From assembly GCA_963789165.1 (NCBI GenBank), contig CAWBJP010000014.1, positions 121,977 to 185,976 on the forward strand: DNA of 64,000 nucleotides. Reading direction: 5' to 3'. Position 1 is the first letter of the stretch, and every line of letters begins with the position of its first letter. The position numbers and the translations under genes were made by a program. Source of the stretch: CAWBJP01 sp963789165. Lineage in GTDB: Bacteria; Actinomycetota; Acidimicrobiia; IMCC26256; BP-133. The notes below the pieces were generated by a model. That model did no database searches, was not told the origin of the DNA, and worked only from the letters and a program-made list of their open reading frames with translations. Below are positions 37,790 to 47,684 of this stretch, piece by piece.

Positions 37790-38085
37790 GCGATCTTCGA
37801 GTCCTTGGTCCCCGTCTTGGTCTCGGTGGTCGATGACGACGAGGACGAGGAGGAGGAGCTGGTCGACTCCTTCTCCTTGGACGACTCCTTCTTGTGCGAT
37901 GAGCCCGATCCGCGGCTATCCGTCTTGTAGAAGCCGCTGCCCTTGAACACGATGCCCACCGGGGCGAACACCTTGCGCAGCTCACCGCCGCAGACGCCGC
38001 ACTCCGTGAGGGGTTCGTCGGTGAAGGACTGCACGGCTTCGATGTGCTGCCCGCAGGAGATGCACCGGTATTCGTAGGTCGGCAT
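37786..38085 (-). CDS. FmdB-type zinc-ribbon protein
   Basis: A 99-residue protein. It starts MPTYEYRCISCGQHIEAVQS and has a second pair CGVCGG, forming the FmdB zinc ribbon. The FKGSGFYKTDSRG motif follows, typical of this family. The C-terminus is a Ser-rich, Lys/Glu-rich disordered tail. The start at 38085 matches the family; an upstream ATG at 38106 exists. Function unknown, possibly regulatory. It is first in the fmdB-mtnP-uppP string. Confidence 0.88.
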   Translation of the reverse strand: MPTYEYRCISCGQHIEAVQSFTDEPLTECGVCGGELRKVFAPVGIVFKGSGFYKTDSRGSGSSHKKESSKEKESTSSSSSSSSSSTTETKTGTKDSKIA

Positions 38086-38194
38086 GACAACCTCGGTCTT
38101 TGGCACTCAAAGAGTGAGACTGCCAATCATATCGGTTCCGGCGGCCAGAACGATGGGGCAGCGAGATTGACAGGTTGGCGGCTGGGATGGCCGA

Positions 38195-39474
38195 ATGGGT
38201 GAACCCATGCCCTCGTCCCGGTTCACCACGCCCCTGGCCCTGGCCCTGGCCGTTTCGGCTGCCCTCCTGGCCGTGGTCGCCGTCGTGGCCGGGAGTTCCG
38301 GATCGACCGGCCTCGCCGCCCTCGCCTCGGTCGGCGGCGTGGTGGCCGCCGGCTGCGGTTGGGTGGCCCTGGTCACCGCCCGGCGCCTGGTCGACCGCTA
38401 CGCCGCCCTCGAGGGCGCCGCCGCCGAGCACGAGTCCTCCCGCCGGGCGTTCCGGGAGGCGGTGGCCCGGCTCGGGTCGGTGGCCCGCCTGCGGGAAACT
38501 GGCTCCGGCGTCCAAGAACACGACCGGGACAGCATCCTGGCCCTGGTGACGGAGACCGCGCAGCAGGCGGTGGGGGCCGACCGGGTCGTGTTCTACGAGT
38601 TCGTCCCCGCCCCCGAACGTCTGGTGGCCCGCTCCGGGCCCGGGGCCCCGGTGGGAGCCGTGCTCCAGGCTGGCCAGGGCGTGGCCGGGACCGCCGCCGC
38701 CCGGCGCGCCGGTGTGATCTACCCGGGGGAGACAGGGGTCGAGCCGGTCCCGCCCGAGCCGGAGCGGCCGACGGCCATGGCCGTCCCCTTCTTCTCCCGG
38801 GGGGACCTTCTCGGCGTGGTCTCGGTCTATGGACACCCAACCCGGACCTTCGCCCTGGACGACCTCTCGGCGCTGGAAACGCTGGTCAACCAGGCCGGTA
38901 CGGCCGTCGACAACGTCTCCCTCCACCAGGAGGCCCAGCGCCTGTCCATCACCGACGGCCTCACCGGCCTGTGGAACCGCCGCCAGCTCGAGTTGCGCTG
39001 CCGGGAGGAACTCGACCGGGCGGTGCGCTTCAACCGCACCGTGGGCCTGGTGTTCATCGACGTGGACAAGTTCAAGGACGTCAACGAGGAGTGGCTCCAT
39101 CCCGGCGGCGACGCCGTGCTGGTGGAAGTGGCCCGGCGCCTGGCCGGCGCCACCCGGGAAATCGACGTGGTGGCCCGCTGGGGGGGCGAGGAGTTCATCC
39201 TCCTCCTCCCCGAGACCGACCTGGGCGGGTCCATCGTGCTGGCCGAGAAGGTGCGCCGGTCGGTGGGCGACACCCCCATCACCCATGCCGGGAAGAGCCG
39301 CACCGTGACCATCTCGGCCGGCGTTGCCGCCTATCCCCACAGCGGGACTAACGTGCGCACACTCGTTAACGCGGCCAGTGAGGCCGTCCACCGAGCCAAG
39401 CAGGGCGGCCGCAACCGGGTCGAGCAGGCCGAGCCCAACATCCGTCAGGCTCCACCCCCCGCCGGGGGTGGTGA
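38195..39474 (+). CDS. Diguanylate cyclase with membrane helices and GAF domain
   Basis: Makes cyclic di-GMP. Two N-terminal membrane helices (LALALAVSAALLAVVAVVAG and GLAALASVGGVVAAGCGWVAL) precede a GAF domain (about residues 105-235: HDRDSILALVTETAQQAVGA to FALDDLSALETLVNQAGTAV). A GGDEF domain follows: DGLTGLWNRRQLE, VFIDVDKFKDVNEEW, and active-site WGGEEFILLLPE. The frame stays open far into galU. A one-base shift in the C/G runs near 39455 would end it at the TGA 39472-39474, which I prefer. No clear RxxD inhibitory site was identified. Confidence 0.8.
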
Positions 39475-39518
39475 GGAACTCGGAACGGGCAACCGGGGAC
39501 GGTCGAGGGAGGGACGAC

Positions 39519-40403
39519 TTGAACAAAGTTCGAAAGGCGGTGATCCCGGCCGCCGGACTCGGGACGCGCTTCCTCCCGGCCACCAAGAGCCAGCCGAAGG
39601 AGATGCTGCCCGTCATCGACAAGCCGACCATCCAGTACGTCGTCGAAGAGGCGGTGCGGGCCGGGATCACCGACATCCTCATCATCACCGGGCGGGGGAA
39701 GCGGGCCATCGAGGACCACTTCGACCGCAACTTCGAGCTCGAGTTCTACCTGGAGCAGGGCAAGAAGGACGACCTCCTCGAACAGGTGCCAGTCGGTCGT
39801 CGGAGATGGCGGATATCCACTACATCCGCCAGCGCGATCCGCTGGGCCTGGGCCACGCCATCTCGGTGGCCCGCCAGCACGTCGGCTCCGAACCCTTCGC
39901 CGTCCTGCTGGGCGACGACATCATGGTCGACGACGCCCGCCTGCTGCGCTCCATGCTCGGGGTCTACGAGCGCTACGGCCGCTCGGTGATCGCCGTCATG
40001 GAGGTGCCCCGGGAGGACATCTCCTCCTACGGGTGCATGCTCCCCGACGATGTGGAGGAGAACCTGGTCCGGGTAGGCGCCATCGTGGAGAAGCCCAAGC
40101 CCGAGGATGGCCCCGTCGAACCTGGCCGTCATCGGCCGGTACGTGTTCACCCCGGAGATCTTCGAAGCGCTGGACCGCATCACGCCGGGAGCGGGCGGCG
40201 AGCTCCAGCTCACCGACGCCATCGGCCTGCTGCTGGAGAGCCAGACCGTGTTCGGGCTGTCGTTCGAGACCGGGCGCTACGACATCGGCAAGAAGATCGA
40301 TTTCCTCCGGGCCACGGTGGAACTGGCCCTGGACCGGCCCGACCTGGGCAGCGAGTTCAAGGCGTTCCTGGCCGACCTGGTCCAGCGGCGCAAGATCGTC
40401 TAG
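39519..40403 (+). CDS. galU: UTP-glucose-1-phosphate uridylyltransferase (frameshifts)
   Basis: Makes UDP-glucose. The TTG at 39519 follows GGGAGGGACGAC and gives LNKVRKAVIPAAGLGTRFLPA, then TKSQPKEMLPVIDKPTIQYV. ITGRGKRAIEDHFDRNFELE, DPLGLGHAISVARQHVG, AVLLGDDIMVD, and GGELQLTDAIGLLLE follow. Frames change near 39790 (after DLLEQV) and near 40115 (before NLAVIGRYVFTPEIF). Full intended length is about 295 residues, as in the family. These are probably sequence errors. Confidence 0.92.
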
Positions 40404-42924
40404 GGACTCGCGGGGCGGGCACCCGGCACGGGGGCGCCTCCTCCATCCGGCCGGTGGTGAGGCCGCAGGCCGGAGGGATATTCGCCCGAGTCGAAGTAGA
40501 GCGTGTGGGCCGACGTGCCGATGAAGCTCACGGCCAGAGACAGGGCGATGCGGTGCCCGGCGGGCACGGTGACGGCTTTGGCCAGCTCGACCGGCGCCTC
40601 CGTGAGCAACGGCTCGACGGAGGAGGCGGACAGCTTGACCTTGGCCGGGATCTGGCCGATGACGGTGTCCTCCACCGTGCCGTCGGGGGCCAGGACGAGG
40701 AGCTCACCCGAGATGAGACCCTGGACCTCCTCACTGGGGCCCTGAACCCAGACCCGGACCGCGGCCGGATCTCCGAGGGTGAGCGGCGCCGGCAACGGTG
40801 CGGAGACGAAGCGGGGCGGGGTCACCAGCGTGCTGGCCAGCCCGAAGGCGGCGGCGAGACGGCGCTCCGGCGCGCGCTGCCCAGGCTCCCGCCCCGGATC
40901 AACCCGACATGGGTGTAGCCCGGATGCGCCGGGTCGGGAAGGCCCGTGGCGTTCTCCTGCTGGAAGAGGGGCTCCAGGAGCCCCTCGGGCACGAACTCGG
41001 GGGAGGCGGTGCACAGTCCCGCCTGGGGACCGAAGATAGAGACGAGCACGTTCAGGAGCCGCTTGGCCACCAAATCGTCGGCGCCGGTGGACGGGGTCCC
41101 CGGCGAGCCCACGGCGAAGATCTCCACCGTCCAGGTCCCGAAGGCGAGGCCTTCCACCTTGGACAGGTCGACGTCGAGGATCGTGGCGCCCGAGGCATCG
41201 GAGGCGGCCGCGCTGCCCACGGGCTGCCCGGCGGCGTCGGTCACGGTGATCTCGTAGCGGGCGGCGCCGACGAAGGGCACCGTGCCGCCGTTGGTCGCCA
41301 CCTTGATGCGGGCGGTGCCGGCGGGCACCGTGACCTGGTGGGCCCGGGAGCCGACCAGGGTGGGGGCGAGGTCGTTCCAGGCCCAGGTGTGGTCGGGATG
41401 GGCCAGGCCGGCCAGCACTTCCCGGTCCCGGTCGGACTGGAGCCGTTCCAGGCTCCGCCTGGATGGCACCGGCACCCCGGCCCCGGAGGCTCAGGGCCAG
41501 GTCCACCGCGGCAGAGGCGTCGGTGTAGCCGTAACCGCCGGAATGGAAGGGGGTGTCGGGAATGGGCCGGGCCGTGACCTGGAGGACCATCCGCACCTGG
41601 GACGGGCTGAGCTCGGGCGCCGCTTCGAGGACGAGGGCCACCACCCCGGCCGTCTCGGGGGCCGCCATGGAGGTGCCCGACAGGGTGGTGTAGTAGGGCA
41701 GGCTCTCCGGAGGGATCGACCGGGCGTCGCGAGGGAGAGCGGTGACGGGAATGATGGTGTTGTTGGCCCGGGTGGAGACGACGTCGACCCCCGTGGTGGT
41801 CACCGCCGGGTGGTAGAGGCCCATGTTCAGCGGGCCGCGGGTCTCTCCGGCCACGTCCACGGCGGCGAAGCCGAGGCCCACGGTGTCGGCCTCGATGCCC
41901 CCGGAGCTGAAGTCGGCCACCTTGCCCTTCTTGTCGCCGGCCGCCACCGGCAACACCCAGGGGGGCGCGGCATAGGGGTTCATGCTCATCTCGGTGCCGT
42001 CGTTGCCGTTGGCGAAGACAACGACCACCCCGGCCTCGGCCAGGGCGCGGGTGGCCTGGTTGACGGGGTCGTAGCGGTCGAAGGACTCGAACTGGCTGCC
42101 CCACGAGTTGTTGATCACCCGGATGCCGTACCGGTCCCGGTTCGCCCTCGTCCACTCGAGCCCCTCCAGGACGAGGAACATGTTCAGGGCGTCGCCGGCG
42201 CCGATGCCGACGAGGCCGGCGCCGGGCGCCAGCCCCCGGTAGGCGCCGTCGGAGGCCGTCCCCCGGGAGGCGACGTCGCCGGCCACGTGGGTGCCGTGAC
42301 CCGAGGAGGTGTCGGAATTGGTCAGGCTCTGGACGGGGATCACGGGCAGCGGATCGCCGAAACCGACCAGCTTCACGTTGGCCCGCATGGCGTCGGCCAG
42401 GTCGGGGTGCCCGAAGTCGACCCCGGTGTCGAGGATGGCCACGGTGACGCCCTTGCCCGTCACACCGAGGTCGTTCCAGGCCCGGGCCGTGTTGACCAGC
42501 TGGGCCGATTCCTGCAGGTAATACCGCAGGGGCTCGTTGAGGTACACGCCCAGGATCCCGTCGGTGTGGCGGAGGAGATCGAGCCGGTCCACGGGGAGGC
42601 GGACGGCCGCCGCCGGGATGTGCTCGAAGGCCCATGACCAGAGTGCCGAGCCCGGTCAGGAGCCGGCGGAGGCCCTCGTCGGCCGGGACGCTCCAGGGAC
42701 ACCACGAGATCGAGGGTCGCCCCAGCGGGGAGTGTGGCCGCGGTGGTGGCGACGGCCGGGTCGAGATGGGCCGGACCGGGCGTGTCGGTGACCGGCGGGA
42801 TGCCGTAGGCCGGCGCCGGAAGCGCGGAGGGGACCGTGGCGTCAGCGGTATCGCCCGCGCCGGCCCCGGTCGAGGGAAGCGTGCCCAACAGGGCCACCAC
42901 CAGCATCAACGTCACTCGACGCAC
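40400..42924 (-). CDS. Secreted S8 subtilisin-like protease (several frameshifts)
   Basis: The GTG at 42924 opens a signal peptide (LMLVVALLGTLPSTGAGAG), then a propeptide-like region. The catalytic triad is complete: Asp in VTVAILDTGVDFGHPD, His in SGHGTHVAGDVASRG, Ser in TTLSGTSMAAPETAGV, plus the oxyanion Asn in VVFANGNDGT. C-terminal beta domains continue to 40400 (TYTVHVGxx and VTPPRFVSAPLPAPLTLG), ending with an Arg/Pro-rich tail. Frames shift near 42690, 41460 and 40860. It is convergent with galU, and the stops overlap by four bases. It probably acts outside the cell. Full length is about 840 residues. Confidence 0.85.
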
Positions 42925-43032
42925 AGCACCTCCCGATTCCCCAGGCCGACACGCAAGTGTACGGGGGTGACGGTATGTCCGGATCGCGCCTTTTCGGTGG
43001 TCTGCCGCTCCGGGGCCGTTAGCCTCCGGGAC

Positions 43033-44256
43033 GTGATCCCCCTTGACGAGGTCCGGGCCCGGATTCTGGAGACGGTGTCCCTGCTGCCGGTGGCCGACGT
43101 GCCGCTGGCCGAGGCGCTGGGGCTGGCCACGGCCGCAGCCGCTGAGCGCGGCCGCGGGACTGTGCCCCCCTTCGCCAACACGGCATGGACGGGTACGCGG
43201 TGCGGGCGGCGGATACGGCCGGCGCCTCCCCCGATTCGCCCGTGCGCCTGGTGGTGGTCGACGAGCTGGCCGCCGGCCGGGCGCCCACCGTGCCCGTCGA
43301 GGCCGGCCAGGCCATCCGGATCATGACCGGTGCGCCCATCCCCGACGGGGCCGACGGGATCGTGATGGTGGAGGAGACCGGCGGTCGACGGCGACGGGGT
43401 GCTGGTCCGCCGCGAGGCCAGCCCGGGCGACCACATCCGCCGGGCCGGGGGCGACCTGGAGGCGGGGGCGGTCGTTTTCCCGGCCGGCACGGTGCTGACC
43501 CCGGCCCATCTCGGGGTGGTGGCCAGCCTGGGCCACGCCATCGTGCCCGTCGTGCGCCGCCCCCGGGTGGCCGTCATGTCCACCGGCGACGAGCTCACCC
43601 CGCCGGGCGAGCAGCTGTCTCCCGGGCGGATCACCGACTCCAACCGGGCGATGCTCTCGCCCTGGTCGCCCAGGCCGGCTGCGAGGTCGTCGACCTGGGG
43701 GTGGCCCGGGACGACGAGGCGGTCATCCGGGAACGCCTGGACCAGGCGGTCGGCACCTGTGACGCCCTCGTCACCACCGGCGGCGTGTCGATGGGCGAAT
43801 ACGACCTCGTGAAGAAGGTCCTGGACCGAGATGGGGGCTCTGAACTGGTGGCAGGTGGCCATCAAGCCGGCCAAGCCGCTGGCCTTCGGCGACTGTGGGC
43901 GGCAAGCCTGTCTTCGGGCTGCCCGGGAACCCGGTGTCATCCCACGTCAGCTTCGAGCTCTTCGCCCGGCCCGCCCTGCTCCAGATGATGGGCCACCCCA
44001 TCGCTTCCGGCCCGTGGTGGCGGCGGTGGCCGACCACGACATGCGCCGTCCGGCCGGACGGGAAGCTCCACCTCGACCGGGTCCGGGTCCACCGGGAGGG
44101 CTGACGGGTTGGTGGCCGTTCCACCGGCGTGCAGGCCTCCAACGTCCTGTCCGCCATGGCCCTGGCCAACGCCCTGGCCCTGATCCCCGACGGGGAAGGA
44201 CTGGGCGCGGGTGAACCAGTGACGTCATGCTGCTCGACGCCCCCGCCGACCACTGA
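43033..44256 (+). CDS. moeA: Molybdopterin molybdenumtransferase MoeA (many frameshifts)
   Basis: Inserts molybdate into adenylylated molybdopterin. Pieces in order: VIPLDEVRARILETV, MDGYAVRAADTAG, AIRIMTGAPIPDGADGIVMVEET, LGVVASLGHAIVPVVRRPRVAVMSTGDELT, DALVTTGGVSMGEYDLVKKV, VAIKPAKPLAFG, and GKPVFGLPGNPVSSHVSFELF. The C-terminal end is GVQASNVLSAMALANALALIP. At least six frame changes occur across 1.2 kb, with every conserved motif present. The 1224-base span matches the usual length of about 405 residues. I judge it a functional gene with sequence errors. The GTG at 43033 is the likely start. Confidence 0.88.
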
Positions 44257-44398
44257 ACCTGGCACCGAGGATTCGGCAGGAAAAGGCGGCAATGAAGGGG
44301 GCATGGGAACGGTTGCCCGGCGTCGTGCCTCCCGATTGGCCCCATGACCGGGTGGCCGATGTTGCGGCCGTTTCGGTGTGGGCGTGCCTGCGGCGTCT

Positions 44399-44435
44399 TC
44401 AGCAGGAAACGACCCCGGAGGTGCATTCCTGCTGA
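44399..44435. terminator. Hairpin between convergent moeA and moaA
   Basis: Perfect 10-bp arms TCAGCAGGAA (44399-44408) and TTCCTGCTGA (44426-44435) surround a 17-base loop in the 273-bp gap between the two stop codons. It may act as a bidirectional terminator. I see nothing else convincing in this gap. Confidence 0.45.
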
Positions 44436-44529
44436 CCTTCGCCCGGCGGCGCCGGCGATGGCCCCTGCGGCTTCGACCACCTCCTAGGCGTTCAAGCGCT
44501 CATGAGCTCCGCACCCGCAGCTAGGCGGT

Positions 44530-45543
44530 CTATCCGCCGATCTGGAACATCTCGATGCGGCGGCGTTTGCGGGCCCGGCCATGTCGGTCTCGGAGGAGCG
44601 CTGCTCGGAGTAGCGGTCGCGGCGCTTCTCCCAGGTGGACCGTGATGATCCGCGTCAGCTCCTCGTCGATGGCGCCCGCCCGCATCGGGCCCCGCAGGTC
44701 GACCCCCCCGGAGGCGAACAGGCAGGTCACGAGGCGGCCCTCGGTGGTCAGCCGGGCCCGGGTGCAGTCGCCGCAGAAGGGCTCGGAGACGGAGGCGATG
44801 ACGCCGATCTCGCCGGAGCCGTCCCGGTAGCGGTAGCGGCTGGCGACCTCGCCCCTGTAGTTGCGGTCGACCGGCTCGAGGGGCATCTCGGCGTCGATGC
44901 GCTCGACGATCTCGGCGGCCGTCACCACCTGGGAGAGATCCCAGCCGTTGAGGGTGCCGACGTCCATGAACTCGATGAAGCGCACGATGTGGCCGGTGCC
45001 CCGGAAGTGGCGGGCCAAGTCGACGAGGGTGTGGTCGTTGACGCCCCGCTGGACCACGCAGTTGATCTTGACCGGCGTCAGCCCGGCCGCGGCGGCGGCG
45101 TCGATGGCGGCCAGCACCTCTTCGGGTCCGAAGCTGGCCGGCCGCTCATGAGGCGGAACACGTCGTCGTCGAGGGTGTCGAGGCTGACCGTGACCCGCTG
45201 CAGGCCCGCCTCGGCCAGCTCCGCGGCCATGGCCCCCCAGGAGCACGCCGTTGGTGGTGAGGGCGAGATCCTCCACCCCGTCGATGGCCGCCAGGCCCTC
45301 ACCAGGTCGGGTCAGGTGGGCCCGCACCAGGGGCTCCCCGCCGGTCAGGCGCAGTTTGACGCGCCCCGAGACCGACGAAGAGGCCGGCCAGGCGCTCGAT
45401 CTCCTCGAAGGTGAGGATCTGGGCCCGGGGCAGGAACTCGTACGGTCGCCGTACACCTCGGCCGGCATGCAGTAGGGACAGCGGAAGTTGCACCGATCCG
45501 TCACCGAGATGCGCAGGTCGCGCAGCGGCCGGTCAAAGGTCAT
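44530..45543 (-). CDS. moaA: GTP 3',8-cyclase MoaA (several frameshifts)
   Basis: Radical-SAM enzyme for the first step of molybdenum cofactor synthesis. The ATG at 45543 gives MTFDRPLRDLRISVTDRCNF, continuing to the Fe-S site CNFRCPYCMP. The second cluster is CGDCTRARLTTEGRLVTC near the C-terminus, and the conserved double Gly tail ends MFQIGG. KLRLTGGEPLVR and VKINCVVQRGVNDH are also present. Frames change several times between 45120 and 45440 and nearly cancel, since both ends share one frame. Length about 337 residues is normal. It is divergent from moaC. Confidence 0.92.
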   Translation of the reverse strand: MTFDRPLRDLRISVTDRCNFRCPYCMPAEVYGDRTSSCPGPRSSPSRRSSAWPASSSVSGRVKLRLTGGEPLVRAHLTRPGEGLAAIDGVEDLALTTNGVLLGGHGRGAGRGGPAAGHGQPRHPRRRRVPPHERPASFGPEEVLAAIDAAAAAGLTPVKINCVVQRGVNDHTLVDLARHFRGTGHIVRFIEFMDVGTLNGWDLSQVVTAAEIVERIDAEMPLEPVDRNYRGEVASRYRYRDGSGEIGVIASVSEPFCGDCTRARLTTEGRLVTCLFASGGVDLRGPMRAGAIDEELTRIITVHLGEAPRPLLRAALLRDRHGRARKRRRIEMFQIGG

Positions 45544-45651
45544 CGGACAGGTTGGATCGCAGGGTCGCTGGTCGGAATTTTCCCCCGACCACGGAGTGTA
45601 ACGGGCCCCGGACATTTCGCGTTGGCCACGGCGATCGGCCAGGTCAGGCCG

Positions 45652-45664
45652 TACACTTGTCGTC
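45652..45664 (+). promoter_or_regulatory. Candidate -10 box of moaC (leaderless)
   Basis: TACACT at 45652-45657 ends seven bases before the moaC ATG at 45665, and no ribosome site intervenes. This spacing implies a leaderless mRNA. A -35 box is not clear. Confidence 0.4.
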
Positions 45665-46177
45665 ATGACGCCCTTCGAGTTCACCCACCTCGACCCACTC
45701 GGCCGTGCCCGGATGGTCGACGTCACCCCCAAAGAGGCGACCCACCGCCGGGCCGTGGCCCGGTGCCGGGTGACCATGAAGCCGGAGACGGCGGGGATGA
45801 TCGCCTCGGGGGCGATCACCAAGGGTGACGTCCTGGCCGTAGCCCGGGTGGCGGGAATCCAGGCGGCCAAACAGACCCCGATGCTGCTCCCGCTGTGTCA
45901 CCCGTTGCTCGTGGGCAGCGTCTACGTGAACTTCACCATCGAGGACCAGTTCATCGAGATCGAGGCCCAGGTCGAGACGGTGGACCGCACCGGGGTCGAG
46001 ATGGAGGCACTCACGGCCTGCGCCGTCGCCGCCCTCACCGTCTACGACATGTGCAAGTCGGTCGACCGAGGAATGACCATCGGTCAGCTCGCCCTGTGGG
46101 AGAAGACCGGAGGGCGTTCCGGACCCTTCCGGCGCAAGGCCGCGGAGGGTGACGAGGTCGGGACGTTCGGCCTGTAG
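45665..46177 (+). CDS. moaC: Cyclic pyranopterin monophosphate synthase accessory MoaC
   Basis: Converts the MoaA product to cyclic pyranopterin monophosphate. Motifs: LGRARMVDVTPKEATHRRAVA, GAITKGDVLAVARVAGIQAAKQTPMLLPLCHPL (catalytic His), and VEMEALTACAVAALTVYDMCKSVDRGM (catalytic Lys/Asp). The 170-residue length is normal and the gene is intact. With moaA and moeA nearby, this is a local molybdenum-cofactor cluster lacking moaE/moaD in the window. Confidence 0.96.
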   Translation: MTPFEFTHLDPLGRARMVDVTPKEATHRRAVARCRVTMKPETAGMIASGAITKGDVLAVARVAGIQAAKQTPMLLPLCHPLLVGSVYVNFTIEDQFIEIEAQVETVDRTGVEMEALTACAVAALTVYDMCKSVDRGMTIGQLALWEKTGGRSGPFRRKAAEGDEVGTFGL

Positions 46178-46263
46178 CACATCCTCTGGTCCATCCGCCC
46201 TCTCCCCCCGCCATGGTGTTAGGTTCCCGCCGGGCGGCGTCAAGGTGAAGGGGAGTTGGGCCG

Positions 46264-46851
46264 GTGGTACTCCTCGTATTGGCCGTGTTGTGGGCAATCG
46301 TCCTCATCCCGCCCGCTCTGCGGAACCGGGCCGAGGCCCGCCAGGGCCGTTCGGTGGAGAACTTCCGCAAACGCCTCGAGGTGCTCGCCCCACCCGCCGT
46401 GCCCCGGGCCTCCCGACCCCCGAGCGCCGTCCGCCCGATCGGGTCGTCACCGCCCCGGATCGCCGCGGTGGCCCAGCCGGGCCCGGTCCTGCCGGTCCCC
46501 CGGCCCCAGCCCACGGCCGCCACCCGGCTGCCGTCCCGGGCCGCCGTCCTGCGTCGGCGCCGCCACGTCTTTGCGGGCCTCTGCCTGGCCAGCATCCTGA
46601 CCCTGGGCGCCGCGCTGGCCGTCCCCGGGCTGCGCCTGGTCCTGGTCGTCGCCCACCTCCTGGCCAACACCGCCCTTGCCGCCTACGTCACCGGCCTGCG
46701 TCGCCTGCGACTGCTGGCCCGGGAGCGCCAGGCCAAGGTGCGCTACCTGCCGGTGGCCATCATCGTCACCTCGGACCCCGTGGTCGCCGCGGAAACCTCG
46801 CCCGCCCGGGCGCCGGCGGAGGCGCCCGCCGCCCGCTCGGCCGCGCTGTAG
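46264..46851 (+). CDS. Membrane protein of unknown function
   Basis: I do not recognise the family. The 195-residue protein has an N-terminal membrane helix (VLLVLAVLWAIVLIPPALRN), a Pro/Arg-rich cytoplasmic linker (residues 45-100), and two closely spaced helices (FAGLCLASILTLGAALAV and LVLVVAHLLANTALAAYVTGL). A disordered Ala/Pro tail ends it. The GTG at 46264 follows AAGGGGAG. The layout (helix, long linker, helix pair) recurs in actinobacterial proteins upstream of the translin-like gene that follows here six bases later. Confidence 0.6.
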   Translation: MVLLVLAVLWAIVLIPPALRNRAEARQGRSVENFRKRLEVLAPPAVPRASRPPSAVRPIGSSPPRIAAVAQPGPVLPVPRPQPTAATRLPSRAAVLRRRRHVFAGLCLASILTLGAALAVPGLRLVLVVAHLLANTALAAYVTGLRRLRLLARERQAKVRYLPVAIIVTSDPVVAAETSPARAPAEAPAARSAAL

Positions 46852-46857
46852 TCGCCG

Positions 46858-47502
46858 GTGGGCCGGGCCGAGGAGATCTCCGCCGCCGGCGAGTGGGCCC
46901 GCGCCGCCCTGGAGGACAAGCACCGCGCCCGGGAGACGGGCCTGGCCGCCTGCCGGCGGACCATCCAGGCCTGCGCCGCCTCGATCCGCGCCGTCCACCG
47001 CCAGGAGTGGGAAGTGGCCGAGGACCTGGCCGCCCAGGCTTCCGCCCACCTCACCGAAGCCGGCAAGGCGCTGGCCGACCATCCCGATGTGCGCTACGCC
47101 GGCTTCGTCCATGACGCGGCCAAGGAGTACGCCGAGGCCCGCCTGACGCTGGCCTTCGTCCGGGGCGATCCTCTGCCCCGGGCCGCCGACATGGGCGTCG
47201 AGGTCCAGGCGTTCCTGAACGGGATGGCGGAGGCGGCCAGCGAACTGCGTCGCTACCTGCTCGACCAGTTGCGGCGGGGCCAGCCGGAACGGGGCGAGGA
47301 GCTGCTGGAGCTCATGGACGAGGTGTACACCCTCCTCTGCACCATGGACTTCCCCGAGGCCATGTCCGGCCACCTCCGACGCACCACCGACCAGCTGCGC
47401 GCCGTCCTCGAGCGCACCCGGGGCGACCTCACCACCAGCCTGTTGCAGACCCGTCTGCTGGAGGGGATTGAACGCCGCAAGGGCGGCGCGTCCGGGGATT
47501 AG
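46858..47502 (+). CDS. Translin-family protein
   Basis: An all-helical 214-residue protein. The pattern of the second half (LLELMDEVYTLLCTMDFPEA, then GHLRRTTDQLRAVLERTRGDL) matches translin/translin-like proteins (D-F-P-E-A and R-R-x-x-D-x-x-R-x-x-L-E-x-T-R-x-D). Translins are nucleic-acid-binding or RNase subunits (C3PO). Bacterial members are uncharacterised. The GTG at 46858 follows the membrane protein by six bases and tRNA-Ala follows. The call rests on motif pattern and helical length. Confidence 0.65.
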   Translation: MGRAEEISAAGEWARAALEDKHRARETGLAACRRTIQACAASIRAVHRQEWEVAEDLAAQASAHLTEAGKALADHPDVRYAGFVHDAAKEYAEARLTLAFVRGDPLPRAADMGVEVQAFLNGMAEAASELRRYLLDQLRRGQPERGEELLELMDEVYTLLCTMDFPEAMSGHLRRTTDQLRAVLERTRGDLTTSLLQTRLLEGIERRKGGASGD

Positions 47503-47604
47503 CTGGGCCCTGGGCGCTACTCTGGTGTGGTCTGGTCCGTTGTTCGCGGGCGTTTCGAAGTTTGAGGGAACGGCGGAAGCGTTTCTCGGGTGGCGGGCCG
47601 GAAC

Positions 47605-47677
47605 GGGGGTGTAGCTCAGCTGGTAGAGCGCTACGTTCGCAACGTAGAAGTCGGCGGTTCGAGTCCGCTCACCTCCA
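47605..47677 (+). tRNA. tRNA-Ala (anticodon CGC)
   Basis: A 73-base cloverleaf: acceptor GGGGGTG with CACCTCC (one G-T), D-arm GCTC/GAGC, anticodon stem CTACG/CGTAG with loop TTCGCAA (anticodon CGC), and T-arm GGCGG/CCGCT. No CCA is encoded. The 3' part from 47632 on is repeated at 62284, marking it as the integration target of the following element. The complete tRNA is retained. Confidence 0.95.
47632..47677 (+). other. Left attachment core (within tRNA-Ala)
   Basis: These 46 bases start at the anticodon-stem T before TTCGCAA and run to the last tRNA base. They are identical to 62284-62329. The bases upstream differ (GGTAGAGCGC here, GCTGCCTGCGCG there), which fixes the left limit of identity. 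To the right, identity continues because element B has the same left end. The direct repeat CGCAGGTCA follows at 47679-47687. Confidence 0.85.
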
Positions 47678-47684
47678 CCGCAGG

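Noticed and set aside
38195..40918. A single 907-residue protein
   Set aside because: It runs from the GGDEF gene through galU in the wrong frame. The galU text is unmistakable in other frames, so the true GGDEF gene ends near 39474.
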